Shown here one piece after another: positions 21,562 through 28,154 of a stretch of DNA of 28,154 nt (its first letter is position 1; the number at the start of each line of letters is the position of its first letter). Source of the stretch: Gnetum montanum (taxonomy: Eukaryota > Streptophyta > Gnetopsida > Gnetales > Gnetaceae). Made by a program: the position numbers and the translations under genes. The stretch spans positions 142,087 to 170,240 of the forward strand of contig MNCI01034965.1 in the NCBI GenBank assembly GCA_015680685.1, written 5' to 3'. Below the pieces are notes generated by a model. It was given only the letters and a program-made list of their open reading frames with translations, searched no databases and was not told the DNA's origin.

Positions 21562-23461
21562 TCTGCAATCACACGAATCAAGCATTAGTAAGGTTTCTTT
21601 GGAAATCAAGTTATACCTTACTACTTGCCTTCATTAAAGATCTCATGTTATAACGTGTGATTATGCCTGAAAGTTTGTAATGATGGGTCTTTGTAACTTA
21701 GGTGGCTATCATTTTAATCTCCTGGTATACCTAAGATTATATGATTTTTGGCACAATTATTCTAATTGTTAATTTAATTACCCTAACTGATGTCCTTTGG
21801 GCGATGATAAATTTCAAAAAAAAGTTAGGCACTTTTTGGCAAGTGTCTCTCCCCCATGACTAAATTGAACACTTCGGGTTCAAACAGGTTCAAATGGAAT
21901 TAAACTCGAAGTACCACTGCACGAGATATGAGTGAAAAAGCAAGGGTCACACAAGCACAAGTCGCAAAGAAAAATCTCAACAACTCCCCCCGCAGAAATG
22001 GCAAATTGATGCTAAGTGTTGCGGCGAGGGTACCTATTTATAGATAAATAGGATGCGATATCGCGTACGCAATATCTCGTCCCTACTAATGCAAGACACT
22101 TAGAAAATACCAAATTTTTAATGATTTTTCTTGAAATTACTGTTAGAATGGAGGACATTGGCAAGTATTAAGATGTTCTAGGGTAATTGCATCAATTTGA
22201 GAGGCACTATTAATGATAATGATGTGAATTTTAACAATTAAAAATTTGGCGGTTACGAAGAAAATGGAATGTAATGGTACATTGGAACGTTAAAATTGAG
22301 AAGGATAATATTAGGGAAAGAAAATTAAGACAAATTAAGCTGAGGGTAAGAAATTGTGTGTTTAAACTAGAGAATTAGTGGAGATTACAACAAAATTACA
22401 CAAGTGGATCCTCCCCAAAGCAGGTTTCAACCTATTATGCCCTTGTGTAACCACACTTAAAGTGTCCGTGGGCACTAGAAGGGTTAAATTTAATCCTCAC
22501 TAACTCCACAAAATACACACATGTAAATATCACTAGAATGAGATGAAAATTCTATGTTACATGGGACACGAGCTACAATTACATGAACAGTGAGATGAGA
22601 TGCAGTATAGAAGGGATCGTAGAGATTAGGACATGAGGTAACTGACTCAGGGCACAATGAATCCTGCAAGTAAAGCATGATTAATGTGTCATTAACCCAT
22701 CGTTCCAAGATCAGGACCAAGTCCATCCTTCTAAATAGTGACATCGCATTTCTTCATCCCATGATGAACAACTATGAGAGTACCATAACAACAAGGCGTA
22801 CGATCACTTGGCGTTTAGTACAAGGGAGGAGTGATTTTTGTTTTATGGCACTTCCTTTTCTTTTTCTTCTTTTTTTTTTCTTTTTCACTTTACTGAATCC
22901 AAAGAAGTTGTCAACCTTTAGGCATGGATGCATGTCTTTCCAGTCGGACCCCCTAGAACAGCGTTTGATTTTCGAGTGCCCTTCTGATTACTCTTACTCC
23001 CATTTTTGTTAGATCTACAAGGATCTTAGTACAACCGCATTGCATGATAACTCCCATAGTGGTCACCAAAGAGAATCTACAAGTTCCCTTGATGTCACAC
23101 CCTAATCATTCCCTCTTGGTCCATCCTTCTTCATTCTAGGTATAGTGAGCACAGAATTAATTTTAAGTTTTAGAAGTTTCAAGAATGTCATTGTACCCTG
23201 GAACAAAACCTCTTATTTATAGAGTGGATGAGTGGATGTAGTGGGCTCACTGTTCCAAATAATTGATCACTCATGACTTAATAACATAAAACACACCTCA
23301 ACCAACGATCCACATGAGTGTTTTATTCATAAATGAGATTACTTACAAAGTGTGAAAATACAAACACACAAAAAGATAAAACAAAAACTTGAAAAATGAA
23401 AAACTAGAAAACAAAAAGCTATAAAATTAAAGAAAAGAAAATTATTTATTAATCCTGCTTG
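21562..23461 (-). other. Spacer of element C between gag and ORF2
   Basis: It holds no convincing gene; the open frames near 22490-23012 lack recognisable content. It shares ordered blocks with the spacer of B (near 23102 and 22425), an A-rich tract (23340-23450) next to the gag stop, and a purine-tract-like TAGTCATGGGGGAG on the minus strand at 21848-21861. A promoter-like module at 22031-22078 is listed separately. Confidence 0.65.
22031..22078 (-). promoter_or_regulatory. Internal promoter-like module upstream of ORF2 (palindrome plus TATA)
   Basis: On the minus strand a GATATTGCGTACGCGATATC palindrome is followed by CATCC, then CTATTTAT and CTATAAATAGG (TATA box at 22033-22043), about 480 bp upstream of the ORF2 ATG. 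The order and spacing copy the LTR U3 layout, and the direction is towards ORF2. The flanking sequence does not look like the rest of the LTR. Its activity is an inference. Confidence 0.55.
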
Positions 23462-25437
23462 TTACTGAAATGGGGGATATCCCCCATAACTAATCGGTTG
23501 AGTATGGCAAGGATTAATAAATGGAAAATAGGGATCCTTGCATGTTGGAAGTATTGAAGTCGGTATGGACTTATCCCCTCGGGGTTCACACACTTGATTA
23601 TAATAAGTATAGTGGGGCATTGTGTACGATGTAGTTCTCGGATAACGAGTTGACCCACTATGATGTTTATGACCATTAGATGGTATGTAAGGATTGGAAT
23701 GATGCCTCCCATGGTTATGTTCATTGGGTCGTATGGTTGTTGGAGCATTAGTTGGTGGCCCTAATGAAGTTACATAAGGCATTGGATTCGAAGGTAAGGG
23801 TGCACCATAGTGTGGGACTTGTGCTGAGTTATAGGATGCAGTGGCCTCATAATTGTGTTGTCCCTTCCTACGGCCGTGTTTAAAGAAAGGATGCCTTTGA
23901 TGTTGAGGAGGCTTTTCACTGCTATTAGTAGCAATAGCACAAGTATTGTTCATGGGTTGTTGTTGTGGCACAAACACATTAGGAACAATTGGTGGCATTG
24001 TGCAAGGAGGGAAAGGATGAGAATGTTGAAAGTTAGGAGGAATATAAGATGCATAAGGTGGTGGTTGTGTTGGAGGTATGGGTTGATAGCATTTTTGGAT
24101 ATGGTATTGTGATGAGATAGAGTATGGTGGCCTGAATGGAGGAATAGGATGTTGAACATGATAAGCATTTGGATTCGGGAAATATGAAGGGTGCCTCCAG
24201 TCTAAGGGTGGTCTCCCCCACGACTGGGATTATTGCCACTGTGATCGAACACAGTATCTCTGTACAAACTCTAGATGTAACGTGTTTCCCCAATGCTCAT
24301 GTATATGTAACAGTATTGGGCATTGGCCCTTGGGGTGATCGTACAGGCATATGTTGCATTCGTACGTAGGATTGGCAGTTGAGCACTTATTCCCTTTATT
24401 CTTTTTTCTCAAATTTCTATTGGTTTTTCTTGCTTCCTAGGTTGTCAAAACTATATCTCCAATGTTGTTGATGTATTCTCCATAATTTTGATACATCCAT
24501 TCCAACATCTTATTTATATTTTCCTTGGCTTCTTCTAATGATTTTTGTATTGGCAAAGATGATCTCTCCACCTTGAGATTTGTTGATCTCTCCTTGTTAT
24601 GATTATGGACCTTTGTTAAGTTAATATTTTGGTCCCATTTATTTTTTTCAACACTCTCCCATCTAGCTAATTCTCTTTCTTCTTTTGCTACCTGCTTAAT
24701 AAGCTCTTAGATTTGATGGGTTTGTAGTTTATATAGTTGCCCTCGGGCATATGTTCCTAAGGTCTCTCTTGTTTCATTACGTAGCACATCAATAATATGA
24801 TACATTAGCCTTTCCTCGGAAAACCCATGGCCTAGACAATTGTTTAATAGTGCATAATATCTTTCTAAGGCCATGTCCAAGGGTTCATGTTGTGCTTGTT
24901 TCCATCCTTGGATTTTTTTCCTCAAGGCTGACACTCTTGCGTAGGTTTGATATTTTTTGTTAAAGGCTTCCACCAGTGTTGTATTCAATTTGGTTTTAAC
25001 GATCTATACCATACTTTAACTTGGTCAATGAGTGTCATAGGAAAGAGCTTAAGTTTTTTCCAACCATTATTAATGTTGTTCCATGTGCAGGCATCGTAGA
25101 AGGCTAGTAAATGTTGATGCGGACCTAAATCATAGCCTCCTAAAAATTTTGGAAAGTTATTTAAATCAAGCCTAGGTAGTCGGCTCTCTTTACGATGCCT
25201 ACGTGAGATTTGAACAGCCTCTTGTATTTGTGTTAGGCTTTTAGTGGCCAGTGGGGCTTCATCTTCATCAGGTAATTTATGTCTTTGTGTGTTAGGATGA
25301 CATTGTTTTTGTTCATTTTTATAAGAAATTCCCACTTCAGGTTGTATACTCCAATCTTCATCGTCATATAGTTCGTTGGTTCTCCAATGAACTTCCTCAC
25401 TAAGTGTGACGTTATTATTATCTTGCAGGAGAGGCAT
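23462..25437 (-). pseudogene. Gag of element C, broken but best preserved
   Basis: This is a capsid-nucleocapsid protein of about 658 codons with one frameshift near 24985 and about three stops, the least damaged gag in the window. The start ATG at 25437 lies about 130 bp after the PBS. The gag core has LDLNNFPKFLGGYD, WKKLKLFPMTLIDQVKVWYRSL (about 25090-24990), then VEAFNKKYQTYARVSALRKK and LRNETRETLGTYARGQ. A Lys/Glu-rich stretch follows, then a zinc knuckle C-N-I-C-L-Y-D-H-P-K-G-Q-C (24320-24358), Cys-X2-Cys-X3-His-X4-Cys. The last ~260 residues are rich in Pro, His, Asn, Gln and Ser, with a basic HPFFKHGRRKGQHN patch. The frame ends without a protease, unlike in B. Confidence 0.88.
23470..23487. 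repeat. Perfect 18-bp palindrome at the gag end of C
   Basis: ATGGGGGATATCCCCCAT reads the same on both strands. It overlaps the last gag codons and has the purine-tract-like string ATGGGGGA on both strands. Confidence 0.9.
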
Positions 25438-25565
25438 GGTTGTGAATTTGTGTGTGAATTTATGTGTGACTTCTTTTATAATTAGTTCTTCTTTCTAAGA
25501 GATATATCGTTAGGTTCTTTACAGCGACCTTGTATGATTTAACTAATCTAGATAACTAGCATCGT

Positions 25566-25583
25566 CCCCAGCAACGACACCAA
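25566..25583 (-). promoter_or_regulatory. Primer-binding site of element C (tRNA-Asp type)
   Basis: On the minus strand TTGGTGTCGTTGCTGGGG directly follows the LTR end (CTCATCA). It has three transitions from the recalled tRNA-Asp complement TGGCGCCGTTGCCGGGG, the closest of the three copies. Confidence 0.87.
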
Positions 25584-25933
25584 TGATGAGTGGCAAAGGT
25601 ACCCCTACGCTCAACCACACAAATACAAGCGTTCTCATGCGTGATCCAATCGAACTCCATAGAAGGACTAGTTGTAGCACCTAGATTGCTAACCTTAGGT
25701 CGCAGTTCACTATCTTCCCACCTAGACTAGTATTTATATTTGTCACATATGGTTTAGTCTAGAGTGAGGTGTATGATGTGTTCCTAATTCTATGCTACTC
25801 CTGAAGATAGTGGAAAATAATATTAACTAAGCTAAGCTAGGAGGAAAGGGTAAGAGAATCTAATCTAGCCTAAGTGCGACAAGCAACCGACTCCTTGATC
25901 AACCGTACACATCTTGGACCTTGTGCACAACTA

Positions 25934-26053
25934 CCACTAGGATTACCAAGCGTAGATCCTAGGTATGCCACTAGGATTACCAAGCGTAGATCCCAAATAC
26001 GCCACTGGGTTACCAAGTGTAGATCCTAGATACGCCACTGGGTTACCAAGTAG
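25934..26053. repeat. 34-bp minisatellite in the 5' LTR of C, four units
   Basis: Units start at 25934, 25968, 26002 and 26035 (last partial). The matching block in the 3' LTR has five units. Confidence 0.9.
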
Positions 26054-26507
26054 TCACACTTAAATGCTCATAATCAAGTCATACTCATATCAAGTCAGTA
26101 GCCTAAGTGCGTTGAGCAACTGATTCCTTGACTAACCGTACACATCTTGGTGCACGACTACCACTGGGATTACCAAGCATAGATCCTAGGTATGCCACTG
26201 GGTTACCAAGTAGTCACACGAAGATGCTCATAATCAAGTCGTACTCATTCCGCGTTACTAAGAGAGAAAACAATAAATAACATTAAATAAATAAACAAAC
26301 AAAGTGAATGCTGCAATGATGAAGTAATCTTGATCTTTATTGCTGGTCGTGTATGTGTCCAAGTACGTCACACTCGAATAAAGACACCATACAATTACAT
26401 TCACCACACTATAGATAGACACGGGAAAAAATCTAACTCTGGAGGGATCAAACTGCCAGAGTTTCACTACAATAAAACTGGGATCCCGAATAAGGGAGAG
26501 CTGCTTC

Positions 26508-26633
26508 TTATTTATAGACATTGCGGTGAACTACGATATCGCATACGCAATATCGCAGGGAATATGCAATATCGCGTACGCGATATCACGAGGGGATGTG
26601 ATATCGCAACAGATGCGATATCGCGGCCCATCA
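26508..26633 (-). promoter_or_regulatory. U3 of element C 5' LTR: TATA box and GATATC palindromes
   Basis: Minus-strand CTATAAATAA at 26508-26517, with palindromes of the type AATATCGCGTACGCGATATC stacked from about 26530 to the LTR edge. This would be the promoter of the element's own transcript. Confidence 0.75.
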
Positions 26634-26638
26634 CTATT
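26634..26638. repeat. Target-site duplication of element C, right copy (CTATT)
   Basis: Exact copy of 17524-17528, directly after the LTR edge. Confidence 0.9.
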
Positions 26639-27270
26639 TTAACAATAAATTATTATCTAGTTTGGACCTATGTTCACTAACTTCTAATAATGAGACACAC
26701 TTGACATAAGTAACATTCAAAAAATTAATACAATGCATAGCAAGAAAACATAAGTTAACTACATCGTACCCACCCTCAAGCAAACAGTAAATGAAAGATT
26801 ACTAATAGAGATATTAGTAGGATTTTCACAGAAACAATTAGTTACTACATGAAGGATTAGAATAGTAAACTTAAAAATGCCCTATGGAACTATCAATCAA
26901 CCTCAAAATTTTGTATATAGCACACTTCCTATAAGCTTATATATGGAAAATTGTTAAAATTACCTAAGAATTCTAAGCTAAAAACATTAGCAATCGTTTC
27001 TAAACTTAACCTTCATCTCAATCTAGCACAAAAAGAACAATTAATGATTTTAAAATTGCAAGATAATAACAAAATGAATGCTCTCGTGCATAATGAGATT
27101 CATAGTCTATTCAAAATAGAGGTACAATCATAAAATTAGGCACCTTAAACAAGGAAATAAGGTATTGTACTATAATTCCAACCATTTACCTCAAAATAAA
27201 AAATATAAACATTATGATAGGAAATATAGCTTATTCATATCCTCTACAGTTTTTTTTGCTTGCACCTTTA
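26639..27270 (+). pseudogene. Pol of element E, part 2: integrase C-half, broken
   Basis: This continues the integrase cut at 17528 and is spread over several frames. Visible blocks: SNNETHLT...FKKLIQCIARKHKL (as in SDGGTHFCN...FEKLL), where the second catalytic Asp is Asn (codon 26686-26688); ITNRDISRIFTETI, where the catalytic Glu is Asp (26810-26812); NALWNYQSTSKF; the YKLIYGKLLKLPKNSKLK block (about 26930-26985); a Leu/Lys/Asn stretch to 27133; and QGNKVLYYNSNHLPQNKKYK (about 27140-27200), the integrase tail block KVLLYNSRL-LFPGKL. With the first Asp also lost, the enzyme is dead. Confidence 0.82.
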
Positions 27271-27439
27271 TCATCATTCAATATGTAATAACATAATTCT
27301 AATTAACATTCAATAGGTAAAATCATTCAAAAAAACATTTAACCTTAAGCTATCCAAGATACTTTACAAGCAAAGTTCATTTTTAGACACTCTACTCTCA
27401 AACACAATCATGGGGGAGTTGGGTTTAAATAATAAAGAA
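27271..27439 (+). other. Short spacer after the integrase with a purine-tract-like motif
   Basis: AT-rich, no gene. CACAATCATGGGGGAGTTGG at about 27402-27421 resembles CACTCAGTCATGGGGGAGA in the post-protease spacer of element B. Confidence 0.5.
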
Positions 27440-28154
27440 TTGATTAGGTGAATTTCTCTCTTTTTGATATATTTTTATTTTTTATCAATTTCTCATTTCT
27501 TACTATTTGCATATTATTTTCATTTTCCCATGGATATATAAAAGACAACAATATCCATATAGATAACCAAATCCCTATGGATACTATGTACAACATGCTA
27601 TCTCTCCTGAAAACACTTCTGTTCATACTTTCTCTCCCTACTATCCACCTGAATACCATAGATCCACAACCTCACACATGGATCCTCATTCTTACATGTC
27701 TCAATTAACATTGGGTCCCTCTTATCAAGCTCGAAATTCATTACCACCTAGACCACTACCAGTAGTGCAAGGAGAACTGCCAACACAACCATAGCAGAAA
27801 AGTGTTACCATGGTATTTACGATATAAAGAGAGGATCATACCTACAATACTAAATGCAAATCTAGAAAACATCCTTTCTTTAGGACAAGTCCAAAAAAGG
27901 CTTGAAGTTATGGAACTTCATCTACACCTACTCCTTCTACATGAAGTTCTCAAGATAGTACTATGATTCCAACATTAACAGAAAAAAACCTAACAACTTT
28001 CATGCTAACTAATATAATATCAAATTAGATAAGAGTAAGAAATATTCTTAAGAAAAGAATAAATCTTAGAAGTCCTTTCATTTATTTACAAATTGCTATA
28101 AATTCACCATGAAAAGCTCTATTAGACTCAAGTTCTAGAGTTAACTTGATATCT
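27440..28154 (+). pseudogene. Gag tail and protease start, displaced fragment (D)
   Basis: This is a decayed frame on the plus strand running off the window. It begins with the gag-tail block PNPYGYYVQHAISP (as PNPNAYHVQHPIPP in C), then LPVVQGELPTQP (as QGELPTQPQQRS in B), a basic stretch with KHPFFRTSPKKA, and at 28113-28154 the protease active site KALLDSSSRVNLIS. The gag core and zinc knuckle are absent. It lies downstream of an integrase, so it is either a separate truncated insertion or a rearranged copy. Confidence 0.75.

Larger units (their letters stand above)
17529..26633 (-). mobile_element. Element C: complete-ended LTR retrotransposon with gag and ORF2, no pol (9.1 kb)
   Basis: Read on the minus strand: 5' LTR (26633-25584), PBS, gag, a 1.9-kb spacer holding a promoter-like module, ORF2, purine tract, 3' LTR (18619-17529). 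A perfect 5-bp duplication CTATT flanks it, and the integrase frame of element E continues across the site. No RT, RNase H, integrase or protease motif is visible inside, so it would have needed enzymes from another element. By eye the LTRs differ at somewhat fewer positions than those of B, suggesting a more recent insertion. Confidence 0.9.
25584..26633 (-). repeat. 5' LTR of element C (1050 bp)
   Basis: On the plus strand it runs from TGATGAGTGGCAAAGG to GCGGCCCATCA. It matches 17529-18619 along its whole length apart from one 34-bp minisatellite unit and scattered transitions. The minisatellite clusters are at 25934-26053 (four units) and about 26164-26217 (two units). Confidence 0.92.

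Noticed and set aside
22677-23012. 111-codon open frame on the plus strand
   Set aside because: It is antisense to the element, has a Phe/Leu run from a T-rich tract, and no known content.

Overview
This is AT-rich nuclear DNA of a seed plant, most likely an angiosperm; I cannot name the species. I see no intact host gene, rRNA, tRNA, CRISPR array or bacterial feature. The window is almost entirely nested, decayed LTR retrotransposons of the Ty3/gypsy type. Three of them (called A, B and C here) have a primer-binding site that looks like the complement of a plant tRNA-Asp 3' end, as in Athila-like elements, and all belong to one related family.

Layout. (1) 1-3288, minus strand: element A, cut by the window edge, with a broken gag, the PBS and one LTR. 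(2) 3289-5626 and 12839-13049: a decayed minus-strand coding remnant I do not recognise, split by element B. (3) 5632-12833, plus strand: element B, complete at both ends (LTRs 961 and 976 bp, 5-bp target duplication GGTGT). It carries gag and an aspartic protease but no visible reverse transcriptase or integrase. (4) 13490-15780: a degenerate repeat array built on a small hairpin motif (GTAGAACCA...TGGTTCTAC). (5) 16270-17528 and 26639-27270, plus strand: the RNase H and integrase end of an older Athila-type pol gene (element E). It is cut in two by element C and its integrase triad has mutated. (6) 17529-26633, minus strand: element C, 9.1 kb, complete at both ends (LTRs 1091 and 1050 bp, target duplication CTATT). 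It carries gag and a second long frame, ORF2, in place of pol. (7) 27440-28154, plus strand: the end of a gag plus the start of a protease, lying downstream of the integrase, which is the wrong order for a normal element.

How it fits together. B and C look non-autonomous. Both keep the cis parts needed for copying (LTR promoter, PBS, purine tract) and a Gag, but would have depended on RT and integrase from a relative such as an intact form of E. C is the most interesting. It has a ~920-codon ORF2 combining a region that resembles the plant 'putative transposon protein' family with a long coiled-coil half, and about 480 bp upstream of it lies a second copy of the LTR-style promoter module (GATATC palindrome plus TATA box). 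All frames are dead through stops, most of them TAG or TGA, and the PBS changes are all transitions, as expected from cytosine methylation decay.
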